From Pseudarthrobacter sp. fls2-241-R2A-127 (GTDB lineage Bacteria; Actinomycetota; Actinomycetes; Actinomycetales; Micrococcaceae): 64,000 nucleotides of DNA. Shown here one piece after another: positions 16,259-24,900 of this stretch (positions within the stretch are counted from its first letter, which is position 1; the number at the start of each line of letters is the position of its first letter). Under the pieces are notes generated by a model, which had not been told where the DNA came from, ran no database searches, and saw nothing but the letters and a program-made list of their open reading frames with translations. The position numbers and the translations under genes are program-made. The stretch lies in the NCBI RefSeq assembly GCF_030209355.1, contig NZ_JARVSF010000009.1, positions 186,001 to 250,000 on the forward strand, given 5' to 3'.

Positions 16259-16969
16259 ATGCCGGCAGTATCAGCCGCACAGGGACGCACCGCGACCAGC
16301 GGGGGCGCGCAGAGGAGGCGCGCAGGCAGGCCGTCGGCGGCAGTGCTGGACAAGGCAGGGATTACGGCGGCCGCACTGAAGCTGGTCAGCCGTAAAGGCT
16401 ATGACGGGCTGACCATGGCGGCCCTCGCCAAGGTGCTCGACGTGGCGCCGTCCGCCCTCTACAACCACGTGGCATCCAAGCAGGACGTGCTGCTCCTGGT
16501 GGAGGACCACCTGATGTCACTGGTGGACGTGTCCGGATTTGGCAGCGACAGTTGGGAAGACGCCGTCCGGGCCTGGGCCTGGAGCTACCGGGACGTCTTT
16601 GCCGAGCACACCCCGCTGATTCCCGTCATCGCCGTCCTGCCGGTGACGGACGCACCGCAGACGCTCGCCATGTACGAGACCGTCAGCAAGGGATTTTCCG
16701 ACGCCGGGTTCCCCCAGGACCGGATCATTCCGTCCATCGTGGCACTGGAGTCCTTTATCTTTGGATCCGCCTACGACGTCACCGCGCCCGAGGACATCTT
16801 CGATGCCGGTTCAATGGCGGAATCCACGCCCTATTTCACGGCCGCCGTGCGAAGTTCGGCATCAGGACAGGATGCGCCGGCCGGGCAGGAACGGGGCCGC
16901 CCGGCCGACACCGCCTTCCACCTTGGGCTCGAAGCGCTGATTGCAGGCTTCGGGGCCATCAGGAAGTAG
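16259..16969 (+). CDS. TetR-family regulator, likely repressor of amine catabolism genes
   Basis: This 236-residue protein has an N-terminal TetR helix-turn-helix: VLDKAGITAAALKLVSRKGYDGLTMAALAKVLDVAPSALYNHVASKQDVLLLV. The C-terminal ligand domain (WAWSYRDVFAEHTPLIPVIA, FGSAYDV) is of the TetR_C type. ATG 16259 is preferred because GAAAGG stands six nt upstream; the longer frame from 16166 starts inside the palindrome and has no ribosome site. It diverges from puo, and the same operator occurs at aguA, so it probably senses an amine such as putrescine or agmatine. Ligand and sign of control are inferred. Confidence 0.85.
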   Translation: MPAVSAAQGRTATSGGAQRRRAGRPSAAVLDKAGITAAALKLVSRKGYDGLTMAALAKVLDVAPSALYNHVASKQDVLLLVEDHLMSLVDVSGFGSDSWEDAVRAWAWSYRDVFAEHTPLIPVIAVLPVTDAPQTLAMYETVSKGFSDAGFPQDRIIPSIVALESFIFGSAYDVTAPEDIFDAGSMAESTPYFTAAVRSSASGQDAPAGQERGRPADTAFHLGLEALIAGFGAIRK

Positions 16970-16984
16970 CGGCCGCTCCGGGAC

Positions 16985-17914
16985 TCAGGCGGTGTGGTCC
17001 ACCGACACGACGATCTTGCCCCGGGTATGTCCGGACATGTTGAGCCGGAAGGCATCCGCCGCCTGATCCAACGGGAACACCTCGGCAACCTCCACCCGCA
17101 TCTTCCTCTCATCCACCAGGTCCGCGAGTTCCTGAAGCTGGGCACCAATGGGATTTACCCACATCCAGGTGCCGCCATGCTCCTCAACGTCACTGTCGGC
17201 GATCGAGGCGTGACGCCCGCCGTCCGCAAGGACCGCGAGGGTGGCCGCCAGGTTGCCGCCGACGAAATCGGCAACCACATCTACCCCGTCGGGACGGAGG
17301 GACCGGACCCGGTCCGCCAGGCCGTCCCCGTACGTGACGGGGTGCGCACCCAGTGAGCGGAGGAAATCGTGGTTCTTTTCCGAAGCGGTGGCGATGACCT
17401 CGGCACCCAGCGCCACGGCAATCTGGATCCCCAGGGATCCCACGCCACCGGCGCCGCCGTGGATCAGGACGGTCTCCCCGGAGCTGAGGCCAAGGCGGTT
17501 CAGCACCTGGTAGGCAGTCAGACCAGCCAGCGGAAGCCCTGCGGACCCGTTCCAGTCAAGGGCGGCGGGCTTCCGGGCCAGGAGCCTTTCGGGCAGCGCA
17601 ATGTATTCGGCGAAGCTGCCGCCGTGGACATAGTCCTTCCGCCCATACGCGATCACTTCGTCGCCGGGCTTGAACTGCGGTGCGTCAATGCCCACCGATT
17701 CCACCACGCCCGCCACATCCCATCCGGGAATCGCCGGGAACTGCAGGTCCATGGCGGCGTCCAGGTAACCTGCCATGATCTTCCAGTCCACCGGATTGAC
17801 CGCAGCTGCCTTCACCTTAACCAGGACCATTCCCGGCCCCACTTTCGGCAGAGGCTGCTCGGTGAGCTCAAGGACGTCGGGGCTGCCATATTCGCTGTAC
17901 GTAATTGCCTTCAT
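16985..17914 (-). CDS. Zinc-independent quinone oxidoreductase / NADP-dependent MDR-family reductase
   Basis: This 309-residue medium-chain dehydrogenase/reductase lacks the zinc ligands of alcohol dehydrogenases. The N-terminal GroES-like fold begins MKAITYSEYGSPDVLEL and contains VKVKAAAVNPVDWKIMAGY. The NADPH-binding Rossmann loop is ETVLIHGGAGGVGSLGIQIA. It probably reduces quinones or enones. The start at 17914 is chosen because homologues start with MKAI; the frame stays open 78 nt further. It diverges from the talarate dehydratase, and the GntR-type palindrome lies 77 bp upstream of its start, so the two may be co-regulated. Confidence 0.85.
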   Translation of the reverse strand: MKAITYSEYGSPDVLELTEQPLPKVGPGMVLVKVKAAAVNPVDWKIMAGYLDAAMDLQFPAIPGWDVAGVVESVGIDAPQFKPGDEVIAYGRKDYVHGGSFAEYIALPERLLARKPAALDWNGSAGLPLAGLTAYQVLNRLGLSSGETVLIHGGAGGVGSLGIQIAVALGAEVIATASEKNHDFLRSLGAHPVTYGDGLADRVRSLRPDGVDVVADFVGGNLAATLAVLADGGRHASIADSDVEEHGGTWMWVNPIGAQLQELADLVDERKMRVEVAEVFPLDQAADAFRLNMSGHTRGKIVVSVDHTA

Positions 17915-17991
17915 TGCTGCTTCAACAGCGTCCCGGGCCGGAGCTATTCCGGCCGCAGCCCGGAAGTGGTGAACGCTACAGGTCCAGAACA

Positions 17992-18010
17992 CTACTTGTA
18001 ATACAAGTAG
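17992..18010. promoter_or_regulatory. GntR (FadR-type) operator with promoter for the talarate dehydratase
   Basis: Nine-bp arms CTACTTGTA and TACAAGTAG flank one central base; TTGTNNNACAA-like palindromes are typical for FadR-subfamily GntR proteins. A -35 candidate TTGTAA (17996-18001) and -10 candidate TATATC (18017-18022, spacing 15) overlap or follow it, so binding would block transcription of the gene at 18069. The GntR gene is the second gene of that operon. Confidence 0.65.
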
Positions 18011-18068
18011 ACCACTTATATCCTAAGGAGGCGGGCGATGGAGCCCAGCCACGCCCAGAGGAGATTCA

Positions 18069-19196
18069 ATGAGTACCGTCGACCTGATCCGGCACGTCAA
18101 GCTGTCCACCGCGCGCCTGCCCCTCACCGTTCCCATCAGTGACGCCAAGGTCTTCACCGGACGGCAGAAGCCCATGACCGAGGTAGTCTTCCTTTTCGCC
18201 GAGATCACCACGGAACTCGGGCATGCGGGCATCGGCTTCAGCTACTCCAAGCGGGCCGGCGGGCCGGCCCAGTACGCCCACGCAAAAGAGGTCGCCGAGG
18301 GCCTGATCGGCGAGGACCCCAATGACATCGCCAGGATTTACACCAAACTCCTGTGGGCCGGCGCCTCCGTGGGCCGCTCCGGCGTCGCCACCCAGGCCCT
18401 GGCCGCCGTCGACATCGCCCTGTACGACCTGAAGGCAAAACGCGCAGGGCTGCCCTTGGCGAAACTCCTGGGCTCCTACCGCGACTCGGTGCGGACCTAC
18501 AACACGTCCGGAGGCTTCCTCAACGCCACCCTCGAGGAAGTCAAGGAACGGGCCACATGGTCCATCGAGGAAGGAATCGGCGGCATCAAGATCAAGGTAG
18601 GCCTGCCGGACAGCAAGGAGGACCTGCGCCGGGTCGCCGGCATCCGCGAGCACATCGGGCCCGACGTGCCGCTGATGGTGGACGCCAACCAGCAGTGGGA
18701 CCGCACCACGGCACTGCGCATGGGGCGCCGCCTGGAGGACTTCGATCTCGCCTGGATCGAGGAACCGCTGGACGCCTACGACTTCGACGGCCACGCCCAC
18801 CTGGCACAGGTCCTGGACACGCCCATCGCCACCGGTGAAATGCTCGCCTCCGTCGCCGAGCACAAGGGCCTCATCGCCGCCAACGGCTGCGACATCATCC
18901 AGCCCGATGCCCCGCGCGTCGGCGGCATCACCCAGTTCCTGCGCCTCGCCGCACTGGCTGACGAACGCGGCCTGGGCCTTGCCCCGCACTTCGCCATGGA
19001 AATCCACCTCCACCTCGCAGCGGCCTACCCCCGGGAGCCCTGGGTGGAACACTTCGACTGGCTGGATCCGCTGTTCAACGAGCGCCTGGAGACCAAGGAC
19101 GGCCGGATGATCGTTCCGGACCGCCCCGGCCTCGGCGTCACCCTCAGCGACCAGGCGCGCGCGTGGACCACCGAGAGCGTGGAATTCGGCGCGTAA
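18069..19196 (+). CDS. L-talarate/galactarate dehydratase (enolase superfamily)
   Basis: The enzyme dehydrates L-talarate and galactarate to the 2-keto-3-deoxy acid. At 375 residues it matches the Salmonella TalrD/GalrD type throughout (GFSYSKRAGGPAQYAHAKE, LLWAGASVGRSG, TYNTSGGFL). Catalytic residues are present: the KxK pair K174/K176, metal ligands D205, E231 and E257, D280, and the general base H307 in APHFAMEIH. GAGGAG precedes ATG 18069; a second strong site AAGGAGG at 18025 faces an out-of-frame ATG 18038. A FadR-type regulator follows by 9 bp, and its likely operator overlaps the promoter. Confidence 0.92.
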   Translation: MSTVDLIRHVKLSTARLPLTVPISDAKVFTGRQKPMTEVVFLFAEITTELGHAGIGFSYSKRAGGPAQYAHAKEVAEGLIGEDPNDIARIYTKLLWAGASVGRSGVATQALAAVDIALYDLKAKRAGLPLAKLLGSYRDSVRTYNTSGGFLNATLEEVKERATWSIEEGIGGIKIKVGLPDSKEDLRRVAGIREHIGPDVPLMVDANQQWDRTTALRMGRRLEDFDLAWIEEPLDAYDFDGHAHLAQVLDTPIATGEMLASVAEHKGLIAANGCDIIQPDAPRVGGITQFLRLAALADERGLGLAPHFAMEIHLHLAAAYPREPWVEHFDWLDPLFNERLETKDGRMIVPDRPGLGVTLSDQARAWTTESVEFGA

Positions 19197-19205
19197 CCTT
19201 GACCC

Positions 19206-19934
19206 ATGAGCCGGAACCTCACCGCGGATCTCGCCGCTGACCTTCGCACCCGCATCGTCGACGGCGTCATCCAGCCGGGTGAGAAGCTGCCCAGCGAGAA
19301 CACGCTCATCAGCGACTTCGGCGTCAGCCGCACGGTGGTCCGCGCAGCGCTGACCCGGTTGCAGGCGGAGGGACTCGTGGAAACCGAACGGGGACGGGGC
19401 AGCTTCGCCCTCACGCCGCCCTCGGACGCTCCGCCGGCCATGCCGGGCGGCCGTCCCGTGGCCAGCACCGAGGACAGGCTCCACTTGCTGGAATTCCGCA
19501 TGGGAGTGGAGGCCGAGGCCGCGGCGCTGGCCGCCCGCAACCGCACTGACAGGCAGTTGCGGGCCCTGGGCACTGCACTGGAAGCCTTTACCGAAAATTC
19601 GGACCACCCGGCCCACGCCATGAAGTCGGACTTCGAATTCCACCGGGCTGTGGCGGCGGCCTCCGGCAACCCTTATTACTCCGATTGCCTGGCCGCGCTT
19701 GGCCAGACCATGATTGCGATGCCGCGCACCCGCCTGATGACCGGCGTCGAGCACTATGCGCGGGACCATTTCGACCAGGTGGTACTGGAGCACCGCTCCA
19801 TCCTTGAGGCCATCGCGGATGGTGACGAGGCTGCCGCGGCGGCCGCCATGCGGAGCCACCTGGCCAATTCACGACGCCGGTTCAAGGCTTCCGCGCGCCC
19901 GTCCACCCAGGTGCCCCCCGCCGTCGGCCTTTAA
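19206..19934 (+). CDS. GntR-family (FadR subfamily) regulator
   Basis: This 242-residue regulator has an N-terminal winged helix with LAADLRTRIVDGVIQPGEKLPSE and FGVSRTVVRAALTRLQAEGLVETERGRGSF. An FCD ligand-binding domain follows, with the metal-binding pattern seen in FKSDFEFHRAVAAASGN and the closing EHRSILEAIADGDEAAAAAAMRSHL. It starts 9 bp after the talarate dehydratase and is probably co-transcribed, controlling the operon through the palindrome at 17992-18010. The inducer is likely a hexarate or its dehydration product (inference). Confidence 0.88.
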   Translation: MSRNLTADLAADLRTRIVDGVIQPGEKLPSENTLISDFGVSRTVVRAALTRLQAEGLVETERGRGSFALTPPSDAPPAMPGGRPVASTEDRLHLLEFRMGVEAEAAALAARNRTDRQLRALGTALEAFTENSDHPAHAMKSDFEFHRAVAAASGNPYYSDCLAALGQTMIAMPRTRLMTGVEHYARDHFDQVVLEHRSILEAIADGDEAAAAAAMRSHLANSRRRFKASARPSTQVPPAVGL

Positions 19935-20055
19935 CCGTCTTCGCGGGGGCAGGCCGCAGGACACCCTCATCCGGACGGGACACCCGCGGACGCGGGGGTG
20001 GAAAGTCCGGACGGGGCGCAAAAGAGGGGCGATGCCCACTTTATGGGGAACGCAA

Positions 20056-20084
20056 AAGAGCCCCGGTCCAAGACCGGGGCTCTT
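20056..20084 (-). terminator. Intrinsic terminator of tRNA-Leu
   Basis: A 13-bp perfect stem (AAGAGCCCCGGTC and complement) with a CAA/TTG loop is followed on the minus strand by a short T run (TCTTTTG). It lies 10 bp beyond the tRNA 3' end. Confidence 0.85.
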
Positions 20085-20093
20085 ATATTTGCG

Positions 20094-20176
20094 TGCGCGA
20101 GGGGGGATTTGAACCCCCACGCCCTTTCGGACACTGGCACCTGAAGCCAGCGCGTCTGCCGTTCCGCCACTCGCGC
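20094..20176 (-). tRNA. tRNA-Leu (anticodon CAG)
   Basis: Read on the minus strand, an 83-nt class II tRNA. The acceptor stem GCGCGAG pairs with CTCGCGC, discriminator A. The anticodon stem-loop is CTGGC-TTCAGGT-GCCAG, giving CAG. A long variable arm (TGTCCGAAAGGGCGT) is typical of leucine tRNAs. The T arm is GGGGG-TTCAAAT-CCCCC. CCA is not encoded. An intrinsic terminator follows. Confidence 0.96.
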
Positions 20177-20571
20177 GCAACTTCTTCCACTCAGCCGGCC
20201 CGGTTTTCCGTTCCTGCACCTCGTAAAAGCAGCGAGATCAAGCATAACGGACACATGCGGCAAATTACCAATTGGCCCCCGGGCGCCCGTTTCCGCCACC
20301 TCGGATCAGGTTGGCGGCAGGACAAAAACAGGGCTGGAACCGGCCGGGGAAGCCGCCGAAAGCCGGGGCGGCGCCAGGGCCGCGGCGTTGTGGGGACGAA
20401 CTTTTGCCGGCGCCCGGCCGTTGTGGATTAAGGTCATTCACAGGGCTGGCCAGTAGTATCGGATACAGGAGTGACTGCCGCCGGCGGGCACCCCCGAATG
20501 CGGCGCACTGCACTGCAGGTGCTGGTCAGGAACAACCACTGCCCCGGGACCGGGGGGAAAGGAGAAGAACC
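20177..20571. other. 395-bp gap upstream of the fhaA operon
   Basis: No credible coding sequence was found. The left part must contain the tRNA-Leu promoter on the minus strand. The right part holds the fhaA operon promoter; TAGTAT near 20452 is a possible -10 element, but no convincing -35 pairs with it. GGAGAAG at the right edge is the fhaA ribosome site. Confidence 0.5.
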
Positions 20572-21321
20572 ATGGGTCTGCTTGACAGGGTCGAACGCGG
20601 CATTGAAAAGGCCGTCCGCGGTGTCTTCTCCACCGGCTCCAAGGCCCAGGTCGAGCCCGTGGAGATCGCCAGCAGGCTCCGCCGCGAGGTGGACCACAAG
20701 GCACTGACCGTGGCGGCCGGCCGCACACTGGTACCCAACGTTTTCGACGTCCAGCTCAGTGATGAGGATTTCCGGCGGGCACAGGAGTGGGGCACTCCCC
20801 TCGCCGAGGAACTCTGCGACGTTGTCATCAACCACGTCCGGAGCCAGGGCTATATCCTCCAAGGGCCTGTCAGGATTTCCTTTCGCCGGGACGCCGAGCT
20901 TCGCGCCGGTGACTTCGAGATCGCTTCGTCCACCGAAAAATCCCAAGGCTCGGCGGCTTCGGCACCCGCCCAGGCGCGGCCCAATGTTCCGGCAGCACCA
21001 AGCCGGCAGCCGGCCAGGCTCCAGCCGGTGCTCGATATCGACGGACAGCGCTATTCACTGAACGCGCCGTCCATCATCCTGGGCCGGTCCTCCGAGGCAG
21101 ATATCCACATCGAAGACACGGGAGTCTCACGGCGCCACCTCGAAATCAGCACGGCCAACGGCGTAACGATCGCGGTGGACCTTGGGTCCACCAATGGCAG
21201 CTACGTCAACGGGCAGAGGGTTTCCGGCAGCACCGAGCTCACGGACGGCTCCACCATCACGATGGGACGGACAAAGATTATCTTCCGCCTGCTTCCTGCC
21301 AACCCGGGTGGCCGCGCATGA
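20572..21321 (+). CDS. fhaA: FhaA: DUF3662 and FHA domain protein
   Basis: This 249-residue regulator of peptidoglycan synthesis has an N-terminal DUF3662 domain (MGLLDRVERGIEKAVRGVF, EIASRLRREVDHKALT), a Pro/Ala/Gln linker, and a C-terminal forkhead-associated domain (about 165-245) with the phosphothreonine-binding signature GRSSEADIHIEDTGVSRRHLEI and STNGSYVNG. In mycobacteria FhaA binds phosphorylated MviN. The start is ATG 20572 with GGAGAAG upstream; upstream extension of the frame is not conserved. It is the first gene of the fhaA-fhaB-pstP-rodA-pbpA-pknA-pknB operon and overlaps fhaB by 4 nt. Confidence 0.95.
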   Translation: MGLLDRVERGIEKAVRGVFSTGSKAQVEPVEIASRLRREVDHKALTVAAGRTLVPNVFDVQLSDEDFRRAQEWGTPLAEELCDVVINHVRSQGYILQGPVRISFRRDAELRAGDFEIASSTEKSQGSAASAPAQARPNVPAAPSRQPARLQPVLDIDGQRYSLNAPSIILGRSSEADIHIEDTGVSRRHLEISTANGVTIAVDLGSTNGSYVNGQRVSGSTELTDGSTITMGRTKIIFRLLPANPGGRA

Positions 21322-21800
21322 GCGACCTCACCATCACCGCGCTGCGGTTCGGATTCCTGCTCCTCCTCTGGGTGCTCATCTTCAGCATCGTCTCGGCCAT
21401 GCGCCGTGACCTCATGGTGGGACGCAAGGCAGCAGCCGGCGCCCCCACGGCACGGCAGGTCCGCCGAAACCCTGAACTGGCCGAGCCGCCGCAGCAGCCC
21501 GTTAAGCAGCAGGCCCGGCAACTGGTGGTAGTGGAAGGACCCCTCAAGGGCAAAACCCTTCCCTTGGCAGCCAGCCCCATCCTGCTGGGACGCGCCCAGG
21601 AAGCCACCCTGGTCCTGGAGGACGACTACGCGTCGGGCCGCCACGCCAGGCTGTTCCCGCAGGGCAGCCGGTGGTTCATCGAAGATCTCGGCTCCACCAA
21701 TGGAACGTACCTGGGAGACCAGCAACTGACCCGCGCCTTGCCGGTTGAGCCAGGGGTACCCGTGAGAATCGGCAAGACGGTCATTGAATTGAGGCCGTAA
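21318..21800 (+). CDS. fhaB: FhaB (FipA-type): membrane-anchored FHA protein
   Basis: At 160 residues it has an N-terminal membrane helix (RFGFLLLLWVLIFSIVSA), a basic linker, and a C-terminal FHA domain with GRAQEATLVLEDDYASGRHARLF and STNGTYLGD. It binds phosphothreonine partners of the Ser/Thr kinases encoded in the same operon and links them to cell division and elongation. ATGA overlap with fhaA and a 2-nt gap to pstP show coupled translation. Confidence 0.93.
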   Translation: MSDLTITALRFGFLLLLWVLIFSIVSAMRRDLMVGRKAAAGAPTARQVRRNPELAEPPQQPVKQQARQLVVVEGPLKGKTLPLAASPILLGRAQEATLVLEDDYASGRHARLFPQGSRWFIEDLGSTNGTYLGDQQLTRALPVEPGVPVRIGKTVIELRP

Positions 21801-21802
21801 CC

Positions 21803-23506
21803 GTGGCCGTTACTGACAAGCCCGCACCCGGATCCCATCCGGCGGAGCGGCCCCTCATCATGCGCTACGCAGCGCGCTCGGACGTGGGCCGGATCCGTTC
21901 CAAGAATGACGACTCCGCCTACGCGGGCCGCCACCTCGCAGTGGTCGCCGATGGCATGGGGGGCCATGCCGGTGGTGACGTCGCCTCCGCCGCCACCGTC
22001 CTGGACATGATCCACCTGGACCGGCCGGACTACGGCGACGATGCCGGCACCATCCTCGCCGACGAAATCCAGACCGCCAACTCCCTGCTCTCCGAGCTTG
22101 TACACATCAACCCCAAGCTCGCAGGAATGGGCACCACCGTCACAGCCCTCCTGCTGGCCGGGGGAAAGCTGCACTTCGCCCACATTGGCGATTCCCGCGC
22201 CTACCGGCTCCGTGACGGCGAATTCAAGCAGATCAGCGTCGACCACACTTTTGTCCAGCGGCTGATCGACGAAGGCCGCCTCCGGCCCGAGGAAGCGGAA
22301 ACCCACCCGCACAAGAACGTCCTGATGCGTGTCCTGGGCGATGTCGACGCCAGCCCCGAACTGGACCTGGACACCCTGGAAGCACGGCAGGGCGACCGCT
22401 GGCTGCTCTGTTCGGACGGCCTGAACTATGTTGCAGGGCATGCCGTGGAACGGACCATCAGGGAAACCAAGGACCTGGGCGAATGCGCTGAAACCCTGGT
22501 TGACCTGACCCTTGAGGCCGGTTCCCCGGACAACGTCACGGTGGTGGTGCTGGACATCGTTCCGGAAACGCCCGACGACGTCAGCACGGCCGCCGTCGAG
22601 ATCATCATGCCGCCGCCGGGCAGCAAGCCCGCTGCCGCGACAGCTGCCGGAGGCGCCACCGCGCCGGCCCCGCCCGCTTCGGACAAAGCCAGGCAGGCGG
22701 CCGCCCCCGCGGATACCGGCGCCGGGGACGCCACGGAGGCCTCCACGTCCACTGAGTCCGCCGGCGGCGACGCCACGGACCAGGAGCCAAGTTCCGCTGA
22801 ACCAAACAGCACGGACCCACACCTGGGCGAACACCTGTCCGCCGAGGTCCTCCGCGACGAACTCGCCTCCCGCCCGCATGAACTGGTGGGTGCAGCTTTC
22901 TCCGCCGCGGAGTCGGGATCCATTCCCACGGTGGCCGGCCGCACCGTGGCCAGGCGCGCAGCAACGCTCCTCACCCACAAGGCTGAACCGGCCAGCGACA
23001 CCGCGGACACCCTTGCTCCGCTTCGTCCCCGCCGCTGGGTTGCGTGGTCCGTTGCGGCTGCCGTGCTGGTGGTAGTGGCGATTGGCCTTTGGCTGGGCTA
23101 TGCCTGGACGCAGACCCGTTATTACGTGGGCGAGTTCGATTCACGGGTGGCCATCTACAACGGAGTTTCCCAGCGGCTGGGCCCCATCCAGCTGTCCTCC
23201 CTCGAAGCCGTCACGGATATCCGGATGGATTCCCTGCCGCCCTTTTCGCAGCAGCGCGTCCGCCAAACGGTGCCGGCCAACGACCTCTACGACGCCCAGC
23301 GGATCGTCAAGAACCTGGAGCTGACGGGCAGCACCTCCCCGGAAGAGGAATGCCCCAAGCAGTCCGCATCCGCCACGCCGCCCGCACCAACCGACAGCGC
23401 GGCTCCCCCGCCGGCATCGGGAACCCCCGCTCCCGCGCCCGCACCGACGGCACCGTCACCTTCGCCTTCACCCACACCCACCATCACCTGCCAGGGGGCC
23501 AAATGA
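21803..23506 (+). CDS. pstP: PstP: PP2C-type Ser/Thr protein phosphatase
   Basis: This 567-residue phosphatase dephosphorylates PknA/PknB and their targets. The PP2C domain (about 15-250) carries the metal-binding acidic residues in SKNDDSAYAG, VVADGMGGHAGGD, HIGDSRAYRL, CSDGLNYV and SPDNVTVVVLD. A long Ala/Pro/Thr-rich cytoplasmic linker leads to one membrane helix (AWSVAAAVLVVVAIGLWLGY, near 415-435) and an extracellular domain, ending in a proline-rich tail. The start is GTG 21803, two bases after fhaB; the stop overlaps rodA by 4 nt. The linker is longer than in mycobacterial PstP. Confidence 0.95.
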   Translation: MAVTDKPAPGSHPAERPLIMRYAARSDVGRIRSKNDDSAYAGRHLAVVADGMGGHAGGDVASAATVLDMIHLDRPDYGDDAGTILADEIQTANSLLSELVHINPKLAGMGTTVTALLLAGGKLHFAHIGDSRAYRLRDGEFKQISVDHTFVQRLIDEGRLRPEEAETHPHKNVLMRVLGDVDASPELDLDTLEARQGDRWLLCSDGLNYVAGHAVERTIRETKDLGECAETLVDLTLEAGSPDNVTVVVLDIVPETPDDVSTAAVEIIMPPPGSKPAAATAAGGATAPAPPASDKARQAAAPADTGAGDATEASTSTESAGGDATDQEPSSAEPNSTDPHLGEHLSAEVLRDELASRPHELVGAAFSAAESGSIPTVAGRTVARRAATLLTHKAEPASDTADTLAPLRPRRWVAWSVAAAVLVVVAIGLWLGYAWTQTRYYVGEFDSRVAIYNGVSQRLGPIQLSSLEAVTDIRMDSLPPFSQQRVRQTVPANDLYDAQRIVKNLELTGSTSPEEECPKQSASATPPAPTDSAAPPPASGTPAPAPAPTAPSPSPSPTPTITCQGAK

Positions 23507-24900
23507 GCCAGGTCAACACCGCCCCCAAGCCACGGCGCAATGTTGAGCTCCTCCTGCTGCTGCTGGCACTGACGGTGGGCATCGGCGCCAACATGCTGGT
23601 GGGCGTGGACCAGCAGAAGGCCTTCGATTCCGATTTCTGGTTCCAGTCAAGCCTCCTGGCCGCTGCTTCCCTGGCCTTCCACGGCGTGCTGCGCTTCCGT
23701 GCCAAATATGCCGATCCGGTAATACTTCCCTTGGTGGTTGCCCTGAACGGCCTGGGCCTGGCCATGATCCACCGGCTGGACCCTCCCGGCGGCGATACGG
23801 GGAACAACCAGCTCCGCTGGACGCTGATCGCCATGGCGGTGGCCATCGCCGTCATCTGGTTCCTCAAGGACCACAGGGTATTGCGCCGGTTCACGTTCAT
23901 TTCGCTGGCGGCCAGTGCCGTCCTACTGGTGCTTCCGCTGATTCCAGGCATCAGCGCAGGCGAGATCCTCGGCGCCCGCGTATGGATCCGGATCGGTCCC
24001 ATGACCTTCCAGCCCGGCGAAATCGCAAAGATCACCCTTGCCATCTTCTTCGCCGGTTATCTTTCCTCCAACCGGGACCTCATCCTGCTGGCAGGGCGCA
24101 AGGTGGGGCCGATGCAGTTCCCGCGCTTCAAGGACCTCGGCCCCATGATCGCCGCCTGGCTGGTGAGCATCGGCGTCCTCGTCTTCCAGAGCGACCTCGG
24201 TTCCTCCGTCCTCTTCTTCGGGCTGTTCATCGTCATGATCTACGTGGCCACCAGCCGGATCAGCTGGGTTGTCATCGGTATGGCACTCCTCCTGGGCGGC
24301 GGCCTCATAGCGTCCCAGCTCATCTCCCACGTGGGGCTGCGGATCGACGGCTGGCTGAACGCCTTCACCGACGAGGTCTACGGACGGCAGTACGGCGGCA
24401 GCTTCCAAATCGTCGAGGGCCTCTTCGGCATGGCCAACGGCGGCCTTGTGGGAACAGGACTTGGCCAGGGCCGCCCCGACCTGGTGCCCTTCGCCAACAG
24501 CGACATGATCATCGCCTCCTTGGGCGAGGAGCTGGGCCTGATTGGACTCTTCGCGGTGGTCCTGATGTACCTGCTGCTGTTCACCCGCGGATTCCGGGCA
24601 GCCCTGGGAACCCGGGACGCCTTTGGAAAACTGCTGGCCTGCGGGCTGTCCTTCGCGGTGGCACTCCAGTGCTTCGTGGTGATCGGAGGCGTCACGCGGC
24701 TCATCCCGCTGACCGGCCTCACCACGCCGTTCCTGGCTGCGGGAGGCTCGTCGCTGCTGGCCAACTGGATCATTGTCGGGCTGCTCCTGATGATCTCGCA
24801 TACGGCCCGGGGGCCGGTGGATACCACGCCGCTGCCCCCGTCGGCCGGGTCCGAATCCACAGGCATTGATACTCCTACAGAGGCGGTGAAGCACTCATGA
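23503..24900 (+). CDS. rodA: RodA/FtsW-family peptidoglycan glycosyltransferase
   Basis: A 465-residue SEDS protein that polymerises lipid II during elongation, partnered with the class B PBP encoded next. About ten to twelve membrane helices are visible. Family motifs are GARVWIRIGPMTFQPGEIAKI, SDLGSSVLFFGLF, QIVEGLFGMANGG and GEELGLIGLF. The start ATG 23503 overlaps the pstP stop (ATGA); the frame open upstream is a shadow of pstP. The stop overlaps pbpA by ATGA. Confidence 0.95.
   Translation: MSQVNTAPKPRRNVELLLLLLALTVGIGANMLVGVDQQKAFDSDFWFQSSLLAAASLAFHGVLRFRAKYADPVILPLVVALNGLGLAMIHRLDPPGGDTGNNQLRWTLIAMAVAIAVIWFLKDHRVLRRFTFISLAASAVLLVLPLIPGISAGEILGARVWIRIGPMTFQPGEIAKITLAIFFAGYLSSNRDLILLAGRKVGPMQFPRFKDLGPMIAAWLVSIGVLVFQSDLGSSVLFFGLFIVMIYVATSRISWVVIGMALLLGGGLIASQLISHVGLRIDGWLNAFTDEVYGRQYGGSFQIVEGLFGMANGGLVGTGLGQGRPDLVPFANSDMIIASLGEELGLIGLFAVVLMYLLLFTRGFRAALGTRDAFGKLLACGLSFAVALQCFVVIGGVTRLIPLTGLTTPFLAAGGSSLLANWIIVGLLLMISHTARGPVDTTPLPPSAGSESTGIDTPTEAVKHS

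Noticed and set aside
18038..18142. Small ORF from ATG 18038 behind AAGGAGG, overlapping the dehydratase start
   Set aside because: The predicted transcription start falls at about 18029, which would cut off its ribosome site; the frame has no coding character.
18066..19859. 597-codon antisense frame opposite the talarate dehydratase and GntR genes
   Set aside because: High-GC shadow frame; the sense strand encodes two well-conserved proteins with intact catalytic residues.
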